DNA of 40,473 bases from Rhodospirillaceae bacterium (GTDB taxonomy: Bacteria; Pseudomonadota; Alphaproteobacteria; GCA-2731375), in the NCBI GenBank assembly GCA_018660265.1, contig JABJKS010000099.1, positions 1-40,473 of the forward strand. The letters are read 5' to 3'. Made by a program: the position numbers and the translations under genes. Under the pieces are notes generated by a model that did no database searches, was not told the DNA's origin, and worked only from the letters and a program-made list of their open reading frames with translations. Position 1 is the first letter of the stretch, and every line of letters begins with the position of its first letter. Shown here piece by piece: positions 22,768-31,577 of this stretch.

Positions 22768-23401
22768 GCCGACAACATTCGTGGACGATGACGGCGTCTG
22801 GTGCGAAATTCTGGGTCAGCGTCGATCAGCGCCGGCCCTGTTCCTGGACCGGGACGGCGTCGTGGTGGTGGAGACCCACTATCTGCACGAAGTCGAAAAG
22901 ACCACCCTGATCCCCGGCGCGGCGCAGACCATTGCCCAGGCCAATCAACGGGGCCTGCATGTGGTTCTGGTGACCAATCAATCCGGCGTCGGGCGCGGTT
23001 ATTACGGCTGGGAAGAATTCCGTCTGGTGCAGGACAAGATCAAGGCGGACCTGGCCTCTTTTGGTGCCCATGTGGATGCGGTCTGTGCCTGCCCCTACCA
23101 TCCGGAGGCCGAGGCACCTTACGATAGGGAGCATCCCGACCGCAAACCAAACCCCGGCATGTTGCTAAAGGCTGCCGCAGCCCTGGATATCGCGCTGGCC
23201 CCGTCCTGGATTGTAGGTGATCTGCCAACGGATATGGGTGCCGGGCGCAGTGCCGGATTAACGGGCGGCGTCCATGTCCTGTCGGCATTCGGCGACGGCT
23301 TTCGCACGGAGGCCCTGGCCCACGGGGACAAGGACTTCCAGGTTCACGCCGCCGACAGTATCGATGACGCACGCGGCCTTATCCCGCTGCTGAACGACTA
23401 G
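22760..23401 (+). CDS. HAD-IIIA phosphatase, GmhB-like
   Basis: This 213-residue phosphatase has all four HAD motifs: DRDGV with nucleophile Asp30 and acid/base Asp32, VTNQSGVGRG with Thr72, Lys129 in RKPNPGM, and GDLPTD with Asp154 and Asp158. GmhB removes the 7-phosphate of glycero-manno-heptose bisphosphate, and histidinol phosphatases share the fold. The zinc loop of GmhB normally has CxHx(n)CxC; here CACPYHPE (109-116) provides the first part, but the later cysteines are replaced by YDREHPD. The zinc site may thus be altered and the substrate may differ. A 25-residue N-terminal extension is unusual. No heptose genes are nearby. ATG 22760 lies inside the 2-hydroxyacid dehydrogenase gene. 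Confidence 0.8.
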   Translation: MAKPTTFVDDDGVWCEILGQRRSAPALFLDRDGVVVVETHYLHEVEKTTLIPGAAQTIAQANQRGLHVVLVTNQSGVGRGYYGWEEFRLVQDKIKADLASFGAHVDAVCACPYHPEAEAPYDREHPDRKPNPGMLLKAAAALDIALAPSWIVGDLPTDMGAGRSAGLTGGVHVLSAFGDGFRTEALAHGDKDFQVHAADSIDDARGLIPLLND

Positions 23402-23424
23402 CGTACCCTCAACTGGCCTACCCT

Positions 23425-24204
23425 TCAGCGGCCTTGAAACTCCGGCTTTTCCTTGGCCAGAAAGGCTTTGTATCCCGTCTGGAAATCTTCTGTGGCGAAA
23501 CAGTCATAGCTTTCTTCGATGTCGGCGGCACTCAAGGCTTCCGGCTGGCTTAGCCGGCGGGCGAATTTCTTGTGCCAGCGGGCCACTAAAGGCGCGCCGT
23601 CAGCGATCCGTTGGGCCGTGGCCTCTACCTCCGCTGTGACCTGATCATCCGCGACGATGCGATTAACCAGTCCCATCTGTTGGGCCCGTTGGGCATCGAA
23701 TATCCGGCCTTCCAGGACGATCTCCAGCGCATTGGCCCGGCCCACCACGGCGGCCACGGCCTGCATTTCATTCAGGGCCACGACCAGACCTAGGTTTTTG
23801 ACGGGTACGCCAAAACGGGAAGCGGTCCCGCAAATGCGCATGTCGCAACAGCATGCCAGCTCCAACCCGCCACCAACACAGGCACCGTGGATCATAGCCA
23901 CCACCGGGTGCCGACAGTTCTGGATCGCCTCTAGCGCCTCTGCCATAACCGCGCCATAGGCCTGCGCACTGTCCCGATCAAACCGCTCCTTGGCGAATTC
24001 GGCGATATCGGCACCGGCGGCAAAGGCTTTTTCGCCCGCCCCCCGCATGATGATACAGCGCAGATCATCGACCATATCCAGGACCGTGAAAGCATCGGCG
24101 ATGCCCTGCCACATGGCCAAGTTCATGGCGTTCAAACGGTCAGGCGCAGACAGCGTTACGGTTGCAACATGGCCGTCCCGTTCAACAAGGACCTCTCCGC
24201 TCAT
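23425..24204 (-). CDS. Enoyl-CoA hydratase/isomerase family protein
   Basis: This 259-residue crotonase-fold protein has the oxyanion segments FAAGADIAEF at 61-70 and HGACVGGGLELACCCD at 106-121. Glu115 matches the first catalytic Glu of enoyl-CoA hydratase. The second catalytic Glu, in the family pattern FGxPE, is replaced: FGVPVKNLGL has Val135. With one Glu it may act as an isomerase or on a different acyl-CoA, or hydrate poorly. Residues 141-150 (VVALNEMQAV) also differ from the usual PGxGGTQ. A BadK role (cyclohex-1-ene carboxyl-CoA hydratase) is tempting from context but not supported by these residues. The ATG overlaps the stop of the AsmA gene by ATGA, so the two are coupled. Confidence 0.85.
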   Translation of the reverse strand: MSGEVLVERDGHVATVTLSAPDRLNAMNLAMWQGIADAFTVLDMVDDLRCIIMRGAGEKAFAAGADIAEFAKERFDRDSAQAYGAVMAEALEAIQNCRHPVVAMIHGACVGGGLELACCCDMRICGTASRFGVPVKNLGLVVALNEMQAVAAVVGRANALEIVLEGRIFDAQRAQQMGLVNRIVADDQVTAEVEATAQRIADGAPLVARWHKKFARRLSQPEALSAADIEESYDCFATEDFQTGYKAFLAKEKPEFQGR

Positions 24205-26240
24205 TTCTTTTTGCCGAACAGGCTATCCAGGCCTTTTTTCAGACCTTCCAAAGGTGCCTTCACGGCATCCGTGGCGGTGTCAGTTGCGGACTTTGCAGGT
24301 GCCTGCGCGGCCGGCTTTTTGCCACCGCCTTGGGCTATTTTCAGGCAGGGGTTATCGTCGCCGCTGCCCAGATCGCCCAATGCCAGCAAGGCTGCGGGTG
24401 GGAACAGGGTTGCGCCCAACAAACCACCCAAACGCCGCGCCGTCGCCAATTCGTCGGGACGGAAGCTGGGCTCTGCGAAGGTACCGCCGATCTTGATGGG
24501 CACGGCAACATTCAAGGTAGCGGATTTCGATTGTGGCGAGACCTTCATGGCCAGAGTTTCTTCCCCCAGGTTCATGCTGCCCTCACCCACCACCGTGGAA
24601 TATTCCGTATCCGCCAACAGGACCATGGAGGTGGCGATGCCTTTCTTGATATCGAAGCGGGAAGCGACGCAATTCAGTACCGTCCACTCCGATTTCTCCC
24701 CCGACATCATACCCATGACGGCGGACAGACCACCAATAGCCGTATCGAACGCGGCGGTTTTCACCTTGCCTTGGTTCATCAATAACGAGGTGCCGCCATT
24801 CAGGCTTCCCGCGATTGCAGCCACGGATTTGCCGGAGCCCAACAACTTCACTTTCAGATTGCCCGTACCCTGAAGCAGATCCGTTGCCTTGGCTTCCGTC
24901 AACAAACGGCCCACATCCAATTTCGGTGCGGCCATTTCAAAGGCCACACTGGGCACCTTGCCGCCTGCATTTACGATGGCTGAAAGGCTCACCGGGCTGC
25001 CGGCCACGGTCAAGCTCATGGGTTTAAGGGCCAGGCGGCCCTTTCTCACCGTGACCGTGGCTGTGACATCACGCAGGGTTATTTCCGGGGTGATCACTTC
25101 GGCAAAGGCGATTTTCGCGTCTGCCTCCACAGTCTTCAGGACATCCAAGGGCAGGGGATCATTGGGCAGTACTTTGCCGGGCCGGGAAGGTTTCTTGGTC
25201 GCCTCGGGTTTTGCCGCGCCGCCCTCACCAGAAGCCGGTTGCAGTTCTGCCAGATCCAGCCGCTTGGATGACAGATCCACCTTGATCATCGGCAGCTTGC
25301 CGCTGCTGTCAACGCTGATATTGCCAGCCAAATCGCTGTTTCCCAAGGCCAGTTTCAGATCGGTAATGGTCGCCTTATCCCCTGCCGCGCGCACAGCGGC
25401 GGTAAGCTTAAGGGGCAGGTTTGCCGGCACCCCATCACCCGCCAGGGGCTGTAATCCGGACAGATCCGAAGCTGAGATATCAATCGTCGCATCCACGGTC
25501 TTAGTGGGCACCTGGGCCGCGCCCTTGACGCCGATTTTCAGACCCAGAACTTCGGCCAGCAAATCCACCTGCATGGGTGCCACCGGATCCATGGCATTCT
25601 TCAACGGACCCGCCTTGCCTTTGAGTTTCACGGGCATATCGTTGTAGGCGGCCTGAACCACAAAATTCAGGGGATCCGAGGTCGAGGCGGCATCTGCCTC
25701 AATAGACGTCAGCTTGACCTTTATGGTTTCACCACTGACACCATCGTTATATGTCAACAAACCGTTCTTGATCTGCAGTTCGCCAATATGGGGGATTGCC
25801 CCAGCGCCCTCATCTGCTGCCTCTGTCTCCGACTTCGCGGCGGCAGCTTCGTCGAATACCCAGTTGCCCTTACCATTTTTGTCGGTTTCCATCAGGATAT
25901 CAGGCTCAATCAGTATCAGACGATTGATCTGAATATCGCCAAATAACAGGGGTATCAGGCTCAACTGCACTTCGAAGCGGCGCAGGGTCAGCATCTGCGG
26001 TCTTGAACCCCAGGTCGCATTGGCAAAGCTAATTCCTTCGCCAGAGACCGTGGGGGTCAGGGATACTGCCAGGGATAGGGTCCCTTCCAATTTCAAGGTC
26101 CGCCCCGTGGCGTCTTTTGCCGCCTTGGCAATTTCCGGGCGATAGGTATCCATATCCAGGCTGGCAAGATATGCCGCACCGCCACCAATGACGACCACAA
26201 TTATGACAGCTACGATGGCAACTATTTTGCCGATCTTCAT
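24201..26240 (-). CDS. AsmA family protein
   Basis: This 679-residue envelope protein has a short cytoplasmic start (MKIGK), one hydrophobic helix at about residues 5-25 and a long periplasmic part rich in beta strands. AsmA-type sequence follows the helix (YRPEIAKAAKDATGRTLKLEG) and the C-terminal module is also typical (GTGNLKVKLLGSGKS, KIGGTFAEPSFRPD). AsmA-like proteins are bridge-like lipid-transfer proteins that supply phospholipid to the outer membrane. The C-terminal 50 residues are rich in Ala and Lys and end GKKK. ATG 26240 has AGGGGA upstream; a TTG at 26264 would add eight residues. It is upstream of, and overlaps, the crotonase gene, which is an odd partner for an envelope protein. 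Confidence 0.88.
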   Translation of the reverse strand: MKIGKIVAIVAVIIVVVIGGGAAYLASLDMDTYRPEIAKAAKDATGRTLKLEGTLSLAVSLTPTVSGEGISFANATWGSRPQMLTLRRFEVQLSLIPLLFGDIQINRLILIEPDILMETDKNGKGNWVFDEAAAAKSETEAADEGAGAIPHIGELQIKNGLLTYNDGVSGETIKVKLTSIEADAASTSDPLNFVVQAAYNDMPVKLKGKAGPLKNAMDPVAPMQVDLLAEVLGLKIGVKGAAQVPTKTVDATIDISASDLSGLQPLAGDGVPANLPLKLTAAVRAAGDKATITDLKLALGNSDLAGNISVDSSGKLPMIKVDLSSKRLDLAELQPASGEGGAAKPEATKKPSRPGKVLPNDPLPLDVLKTVEADAKIAFAEVITPEITLRDVTATVTVRKGRLALKPMSLTVAGSPVSLSAIVNAGGKVPSVAFEMAAPKLDVGRLLTEAKATDLLQGTGNLKVKLLGSGKSVAAIAGSLNGGTSLLMNQGKVKTAAFDTAIGGLSAVMGMMSGEKSEWTVLNCVASRFDIKKGIATSMVLLADTEYSTVVGEGSMNLGEETLAMKVSPQSKSATLNVAVPIKIGGTFAEPSFRPDELATARRLGGLLGATLFPPAALLALGDLGSGDDNPCLKIAQGGGKKPAAQAPAKSATDTATDAVKAPLEGLKKGLDSLFGKKK

Positions 26241-26541
26241 GACCTGAATTCCCCTGTTGAACAATTTGTATTGTTAACCATACGTTACCATAACAGGTTG
26301 GACTTGGCAGTGATGCATTACACAGTTTGGTACTTAATCCGGCGATTGTGGATAATTTTCTGCCCACAGGCACCGGGCCGATACAACGTGACGCCGGGCG
26401 GATAATGCTGCCTTGTTGTTCCTGTTCGAATATATGCGCGGTCCAGCCCAAAACCGGGCCCGATGTCTAAGAGAGCAACCGCAGCTAGCGCGAAACAACT
26501 ACAGCGCCTAAGATCAAGGAAATAGGACGGAGGGCGGGACA
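26241..26541. other. Divergent intergenic region with a short dyad
   Basis: This 301-base gap separates the AsmA and amidase genes. AACAAT (26260-26265) and ATTGTT (26270-26275) form a small dyad just upstream of the AsmA start and could be an operator or part of the promoter. The amidase end has GGAGGGCGGG before ATG 26542. Both promoters must lie here, but I could not choose convincing -35/-10 pairs. No further gene or repeat is seen. Confidence 0.4.
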
Positions 26542-28002
26542 ATGATCACATTCGCAGAGTACCGGAAGCTGGATGCCACGGCCTTGGCCGAAGCAATCGC
26601 AAAGGGTGATTTGGGCGCTGACGAAGTGTTGGAGGCCGCCATCGCCCGGGCCCAAGCGGTCAATCCGGAACTGAATGCCATTGTGCACGAACAATACGAC
26701 AAAGCCCGTAATTGGGCCCGCAATTGGGCCCGCAACCTGGCGCGCAATGAAGATGCCTCCGACGGGCCTTTCAAGGGCGTGCCCTATTTGTTGAAAGATC
26801 TAGGTGCCTTTGATGCCGGGGAACCTTGCACCATGGGCAGTCGCTTGTGGGCGGATTTCGTACCCGACCATGACGCCACCTATACGGAACGCTGCAAGGC
26901 CGCCGGGCTGGTCATCATGGGCCGGACCAATACGCCGGAACTAGGCCTGAATGCCACGACGGAACCCACATTGCATGGTGCCACGCCAAACCCGTGGAAC
27001 CCGGGCCATTCAGCCGGCGGATCATCAGGCGGTTCAGCCGCCGCAGTAGCGGCAGGCATTTTACCTATGGCGCACGCCACGGATGGTGGCGGCTCGATCC
27101 GCATTCCGGCAGCGAATTGCGGCCTGTTCGGCCTGAAACCGACCCGGGGTCGCAACCCGGCAGGCCCTGATGTGGGCGAAGGGTGGAGCGGTATGTCCAC
27201 GGGCCATGTGGTCAGCCGTTCGGTACGGGATTCCGCCCGGATGATGGACTGCACCCATGGCCCCGCCCCCGGCGATCCCTATGCCGCACCGCCTCCCGAT
27301 CAGCCTTTTATTGAGGAAGTTGGGGCGGATCCCGGACAGCTACGCATTGCGTTGATGACGGATGGATTTGATGGCCGCCCCCTTGATCCCGAATGCATCA
27401 GGGGTGTGGAGGATGCCGCGAAACTGTGTGCGGATCTGGGTCACAGGGTCGAAATTGCCCGGCCCGCACTGGATGTAGCTGCTGTCTTGCAAGCCTCCCG
27501 TACGGTGATCGCCGGCAATGTCTGGACCGCCGTGCGATTGCGCTGCGAGGCTTTGGGCCGGGAACCCAGTGGTCAGGATGTGGAAGCCGTAACCTGGGCC
27601 TTCGCCCAAGAAGGGCTTAAATCCAGCGCAGGTGATTATGCCGCCGCCGTCATGGTGATGCACCAGTGCGGGCGGCAATTGGCGGCATTCTTTGCCGACT
27701 ACGACCTTATTCTGTCGTCAACTCTGCGCCATCCGCCCCTGCCATTGAAGGCCATCGATATGCAGGACACGGATCTGGATCATTATTGGCAGGCGTTGTT
27801 CGAGGACGAAATCGCCATCACGCCGTTCTATAACAGTACCGGTTGCCCGGCCATGACAGTGCCCTTGCATATGAGTGCGAACGGCCTTCCCGTGGGCGTT
27901 CACTTCGGCGCACCATTTGGCGACGAGGCAACATTGTTCCGCCTGGCGGCACAACTTGAAACAACCGCCCCGTGGTTCGACCGGGTGCCGGACCTCAACT
28001 AA
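26542..28002 (+). CDS. Amidase signature family protein
   Basis: This 486-residue enzyme hydrolyses an amide or ester bond through the Ser-cisSer-Lys triad of the amidase signature family: Lys85 (YLLKDLGAF), Ser161 (AGGSSGGSAAAVA) and Ser185 (DGGGSIRIPA). TNTPELGLNATTEP and NPWNPGHSAGG are also characteristic. It is nearest to the acylamidase/6-aminohexanoate-cyclic-dimer hydrolase type; the substrate is open. Residues 56-69 contain a short four-residue repeat, RNWARNWARNLARN, encoded by a 12-bp tandem repeat. It converges on the DUF1330 gene with a 4-base overlap of stop codons. There is no signal peptide. The start has a good ribosome-binding site. Confidence 0.9.
   Translation: MITFAEYRKLDATALAEAIAKGDLGADEVLEAAIARAQAVNPELNAIVHEQYDKARNWARNWARNLARNEDASDGPFKGVPYLLKDLGAFDAGEPCTMGSRLWADFVPDHDATYTERCKAAGLVIMGRTNTPELGLNATTEPTLHGATPNPWNPGHSAGGSSGGSAAAVAAGILPMAHATDGGGSIRIPAANCGLFGLKPTRGRNPAGPDVGEGWSGMSTGHVVSRSVRDSARMMDCTHGPAPGDPYAAPPPDQPFIEEVGADPGQLRIALMTDGFDGRPLDPECIRGVEDAAKLCADLGHRVEIARPALDVAAVLQASRTVIAGNVWTAVRLRCEALGREPSGQDVEAVTWAFAQEGLKSSAGDYAAAVMVMHQCGRQLAAFFADYDLILSSTLRHPPLPLKAIDMQDTDLDHYWQALFEDEIAITPFYNSTGCPAMTVPLHMSANGLPVGVHFGAPFGDEATLFRLAAQLETTAPWFDRVPDLN
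26705..26752 (+). repeat. 12-bp in-frame tandem repeat inside the amidase gene
   Basis: Four consecutive 12-base units read cccgtaattggg, cccgcaattggg, cccgcaacctgg and cgcgcaatgaag. The first two differ at one base, the third more, and the fourth only keeps the phase. They encode the repeated ARNW/ARNL/ARNE step of a surface helix between the first helix and the amidase core. Because the unit is a multiple of three, slippage would lengthen or shorten the helix without a frameshift. Confidence 0.7.
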
Positions 28003-28421
28003 CCCAGGGCGTCGCCACCGGCGCGACATTGGATTAGTTGCTGATGCTCCAGGCCGGCTTCCCGGTGCATATGGGCTGCGTGATAGTCGGGCATGGCCAG
28101 CATCTGTAGAAAAGCGTCGCGGGAGGGATATTCCACCACGACCACCTCGTCCCACAGATCCGCATCTTCGCCAATAAACATGACTTCCGGCTGACCGGAC
28201 CAGACGATACGTCCCCCCAACGAGGCGACGATGACACTTATGGCAGCGCCATAACGGAGATAAGCCTCCCGTCCGGAAACATCCGGGTCCGCCACCTCGC
28301 CGTCCTGATAGCGCGCGCGGTCGCGAAACTTCAACAAATTGATCATCTGCACGGGGCCCTGGCGGGGATGATCACGAAAATTGCGAAGTTGTTGGCCACT
28401 CGGTTGCCGCTTTTTGTTCAT
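27999..28421 (-). CDS. DUF1330 family protein
   Basis: This 140-residue protein has an alpha/beta-barrel (ferredoxin-like) fold of the DUF1330/NIPSNAP-like group: VQMINLLKFRDRARYQDG, then REAYLRYGAA, VWSGQPEVMFIGED and the diagnostic WDEVVVVEYPSRDAFLQML, with a final PDYHAAHMHREAGLE. These proteins are small cytoplasmic dimers of unclear biochemical role. The frame is open far upstream across the gpsA leader. ATG 28421 is chosen because GGAG lies seven bases before it; ATG 28448 is the alternative. The gene is divergent from gpsA with only about 95 bases between the starts and converges on the amidase gene. Confidence 0.8.
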   Translation of the reverse strand: MNKKRQPSGQQLRNFRDHPRQGPVQMINLLKFRDRARYQDGEVADPDVSGREAYLRYGAAISVIVASLGGRIVWSGQPEVMFIGEDADLWDEVVVVEYPSRDAFLQMLAMPDYHAAHMHREAGLEHQQLIQCRAGGDALG

Positions 28422-28515
28422 GCTTACACTCCAATATTTGGTCGCCATATTACTTTCCCAGCACACTAGCGCATTGCACTTGCGGGCGGGGGGTCTTTTA
28501 GGGCTAACTACGCCG

Positions 28516-29508
28516 ATGGAAAGAATATCAGTCATCGGCGCGGGTGCCTGGGGGACAGCACTGGCACAAATGCTGGCCGCCGCGGGCCGGGCGACCCGGA
28601 TCTGGGCCCGGGAAGAAGACGTGGTCGCGGCCATCAATACAGATCACGCGAACCCTTTGTTTTTGCCGGACGTATCCCTGCACCAAGACCTACGCGCCAC
28701 CACGGACCTGGCCGAAGCGGCGGCGGCGGATTTGATCCTGTTGGTTACCCCGGCGCAATTTTTGCGCCCGGTGACGGCTGAATTGGCAAAACACCTTAAA
28801 CCCGGCATTGCCGCCGTCGTCTGCGCAAAGGGCATCGAAAAGGGCAGCTTTGCCCTGATGAGCGAGGTTTTGTCGGACACCCTGCCCCAGGCACCACAGG
28901 CAATTCTATCGGGCCCGACCTTTGCCATCGAAGTGGCCAAGGGCCTGCCCACTGCCGTGACCCTGGCCTGCGCTGATGAAGCCCTGGGTGGGCGCATCGT
29001 AGAGGCTGTGGGACAGCCGCATTTTAGGCCCTATTGGACGGATGATGTGATCGGCGCGCAGATCGGCGGCGCGGTCAAGAACGTGTTGGCTATCGCCTGC
29101 GGCATTGTCGAAGGCCGCAAACTGGGTGCCAATGCCCGCGCCGCCCTGATGACCCGTGGTCTGGCCGAAATGGTCCGATATGGCACCATGCGCGGTGGCC
29201 GCGGGGAAACCCTGATGGGCCTGTCGGGCCTCGGCGATCTGGCCCTGACCTGCAATGATGCCCAATCCCGCAACATGTCCCTGGGCATGGCACTGGGGGC
29301 GGGACGCAGCATGGCGGATATTTTGGCTGAGCGGCGATCTGTTGCCGAAGGGGCCCATACGGCGGGGGCCATTTCAGGCCACATCGCGCCCATGGATTTC
29401 GAGATGCCCATATGCACGGCCATGGATGACGTACTGAATAAGGCAGCCGATATTGACGCGACAATCCAAGGCATGTTGGGCCGGCCCTATCGACCGGAAC
29501 AAGGTTAA
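28516..29508 (+). CDS. gpsA: Glycerol-3-phosphate dehydrogenase [NAD(P)+]
   Basis: GpsA reduces dihydroxyacetone phosphate to sn-glycerol 3-phosphate for phospholipid synthesis. The 330-residue length is normal. ISVIGAGAWGTALAQML at the N-terminus is the nucleotide site. VVCAKGIE, LSGPTFAIEVAKGLPTAV, IGGAVKNVLAIACGIVEG with the catalytic Lys, and GLSGLGDLALTC are all diagnostic. The frame is open for 45 codons further upstream, but that part has no GpsA similarity; ATG 28516 starts the Rossmann fold directly, although its Shine-Dalgarno is poor. In many alphaproteobacteria gpsA follows tsaD and precedes YciI and EVE genes; here only the EVE gene is kept. Confidence 0.95.
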   Translation: MERISVIGAGAWGTALAQMLAAAGRATRIWAREEDVVAAINTDHANPLFLPDVSLHQDLRATTDLAEAAAADLILLVTPAQFLRPVTAELAKHLKPGIAAVVCAKGIEKGSFALMSEVLSDTLPQAPQAILSGPTFAIEVAKGLPTAVTLACADEALGGRIVEAVGQPHFRPYWTDDVIGAQIGGAVKNVLAIACGIVEGRKLGANARAALMTRGLAEMVRYGTMRGGRGETLMGLSGLGDLALTCNDAQSRNMSLGMALGAGRSMADILAERRSVAEGAHTAGAISGHIAPMDFEMPICTAMDDVLNKAADIDATIQGMLGRPYRPEQG

Positions 29509-29557
29509 CCTGTAGACATTCTCATAGCATCGCGCCGAACATTATTGGGGGGAACAC

Positions 29558-29977
29558 ATGGCCTATTGGCTATTTAAATCAGAACCGGGTGCTTGGTCCT
29601 GGGATGATCAGGTCAAGGAAGGCAAAAAGGGTGCCGAATGGGACGGGGTGCGCAATCATCAGGCCGGCAACAATATGAAGGCCATGAAAATCGGCGACAA
29701 GGGGTTCTTCTACCACTCGGTCAATGAAAAAAGCGTCGTCGGCATCGTTGAAGTGTGCAAGCTGTGGTACCTGGACCCCACCGACCCCAAGGGTAAGTTC
29801 GGCATGGTTGATATCCGCGCCCTGGAAGCCTTCCCCAAACCGGTCACCCTGGCTGATGTTAAGGCGGACGAACGCCTGGCGAAAATGCCCCTGGTTACCA
29901 ATACCCGCCTATCTGTGCAGCCCGTGGATGCCAAAAGTTGGAAGATCATCTGTCGCATGGGCGGCATCAAAGCATAG
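29558..29977 (+). CDS. EVE domain-containing protein
   Basis: This 139-residue protein consists of one EVE (PUA-like) domain. It starts YWLFKSEPGAWSWDDQVKEG and contains WDGVRNHQAGNNMK, GDKGFFYHS, VVGIVEV and an MPLVTNTRLSVQPV segment, all typical of the THYN1-like group. EVE domains bind modified bases such as 5-methylcytosine in their human and bacterial members; the bacterial role is open. Its position after gpsA is common in alphaproteobacteria. ATG 29558 follows GGGGGGAAC. Confidence 0.92.
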   Translation: MAYWLFKSEPGAWSWDDQVKEGKKGAEWDGVRNHQAGNNMKAMKIGDKGFFYHSVNEKSVVGIVEVCKLWYLDPTDPKGKFGMVDIRALEAFPKPVTLADVKADERLAKMPLVTNTRLSVQPVDAKSWKIICRMGGIKA

Positions 29978-29997
29978 AGTAGAAGGATCAAAAGTTC

Positions 29998-31518
29998 ATG
30001 ACGCCTGTTCCCGCCAATGACTGGATTGCCCACCACGCCCGCTTTGTTCCAACGCACGAGGCCATGCATGATCTGGCCTCTGACCGGCATTTCACCTATG
30101 CGGAGATGGACCGCCGCGTTGACAAGGTGGCGCTGTACCTGCGTGACGGCCTTGGCGTGCAAGACGGCGACCGGGTGGCGGTGTTGTGCCACAACGATAC
30201 CGACGTTCTGGAAATACAATTCGCCTGCCGCCGCCTGGGCGCGATCTTCCTGCCCTTGAATTGGCGTCTGGCTGTGCCGGAATTGGAATATATCTGCAAC
30301 GATGCGACCCCAAGGACACTCCTTTATGGCACAGAATTCGCCGGGGAGGCCGCCGAAATCCAGCGCCTGGCCGGGGTTCCTAGCCTTGCCAGCCTGAATA
30401 ACGGCGGCAACAGCGATTATGAGACGGGCCTGGCGGCGGCATCCGGCAAAATTTCCGCGCCCGCGCGGACCTTGGGCGATATCTGGACCATCATGTATAC
30501 CTCCGGCACCACGGGCCGGCCCAAGGGTGCCAAGATCACCTATGAAATGGCCACATTTAATGCGATCCAATGCGCCATGACGGTTGAAATCCACGGCGGC
30601 TCTAAAAATCTGGTGATCTTGCCGCTATTCCATACCGGCGGTCTGAACGTTTACGCCAATCCCGTCTTTCATGTCGGCGGCAGCAACGTTGTGCCCCGGT
30701 CATTTGATCCGACTTATTTCCTGGATCTGTTGTCGGACAAAGAAATGCATCTGACCCACGCGCTTGGCGTACCGACAAATTTCCTGATGCTGGCCCAGGA
30801 GGCGAAATTCGCTGACGCGGACCTCTCCCATGTCATTTGTCTAAGCGTCGGTGGTGCAGCGGCACCGCTATCCCTGATAGAGGAATATGGTGCCAAGGGC
30901 ATTCAATTGCAGCAAGGCTGGGGCATGACGGAAACCGGCCCCCTGGGGCTGATGCTTTCGGGTGAACAGGCCTTGGCGAAAGTCGGCTCTTCCGGGCTGC
31001 CGCCCCTTTATGTCGGGCTGCGTATTGTCGATGAGGCCCGCGATGAAGTGGCCCAGGGGGAAACGGGCGAATTATTGATCAAGGCACCCACCGTCACGCC
31101 GGGCTATTGGAACCGGGAGAGCGAGCACGATGAATTCTTCACCCCCGATGGCTGGTTCCATACCGGTGATGCCGCCCGTCAGGACGACGACGGTTACTAT
31201 TATATCGTTGACCGGACCAAGGATATGTTCATTTCCGGCGGAGAGAACGTCTATCCGGTGGAGGTGGAGAACGTCATTTTCCAACTGGATGGGGTATTGG
31301 AAAATGCCGTCATCGGCATCGAAGACGAAAAATGGGGCGAGGTTGGCCGCGCCTGCGTCGTGCTGAAGCCGGGTGCCAATCTGGACGAAGATGCCGTTAT
31401 TGGGCATTGCCAAGGCCAGCTGGCCCGCTACAAGATGCCAAAGCAGGTCCGCTTCATGGATGAATTGCCCCACAACGCCACGGGCAAAGTCCTGAAGCAC
31501 GAATTGCGCCGGGAATAA
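29998..31518 (+). CDS. AMP-forming acyl-CoA ligase, tandem copy A
   Basis: This 506-residue ligase has P-loop YTSGTTGRPKG at 167-177, GWGMTETGPLG in the adenylate site, HTGDAARQDDDGYYYIVDR and catalytic Lys497 in NATGKVLK. It activates a carboxylic acid to its CoA thioester. It is a full-length paralogue of the next gene (31578-33095) and clearly separate from the pair at 13556-16676, whose motifs differ (YSSGTTG, YGLTET, NPSGK). There is no membrane segment. It begins 20 bases after the EVE gene. The acid is unknown; homologues include medium- and long-chain acyl-CoA synthetases. Confidence 0.92.
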   Translation: MTPVPANDWIAHHARFVPTHEAMHDLASDRHFTYAEMDRRVDKVALYLRDGLGVQDGDRVAVLCHNDTDVLEIQFACRRLGAIFLPLNWRLAVPELEYICNDATPRTLLYGTEFAGEAAEIQRLAGVPSLASLNNGGNSDYETGLAAASGKISAPARTLGDIWTIMYTSGTTGRPKGAKITYEMATFNAIQCAMTVEIHGGSKNLVILPLFHTGGLNVYANPVFHVGGSNVVPRSFDPTYFLDLLSDKEMHLTHALGVPTNFLMLAQEAKFADADLSHVICLSVGGAAAPLSLIEEYGAKGIQLQQGWGMTETGPLGLMLSGEQALAKVGSSGLPPLYVGLRIVDEARDEVAQGETGELLIKAPTVTPGYWNRESEHDEFFTPDGWFHTGDAARQDDDGYYYIVDRTKDMFISGGENVYPVEVENVIFQLDGVLENAVIGIEDEKWGEVGRACVVLKPGANLDEDAVIGHCQGQLARYKMPKQVRFMDELPHNATGKVLKHELRRE

Positions 31519-31577
31519 GTGGGGCTAATTGGGGACTAATTGTCAAAGATGTACACAAACCAGTTGGAAGTAATATT

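Noticed and set aside
23425-24204. BadK (cyclohexenecarboxyl-CoA hydratase)
   Set aside because: The crotonase lacks the second catalytic Glu and is encoded with an AsmA gene, not with the badHI-like pair.
26705-26752. CRISPR-like array
   Set aside because: Units are 12 bases without spacers and lie inside an amidase reading frame.
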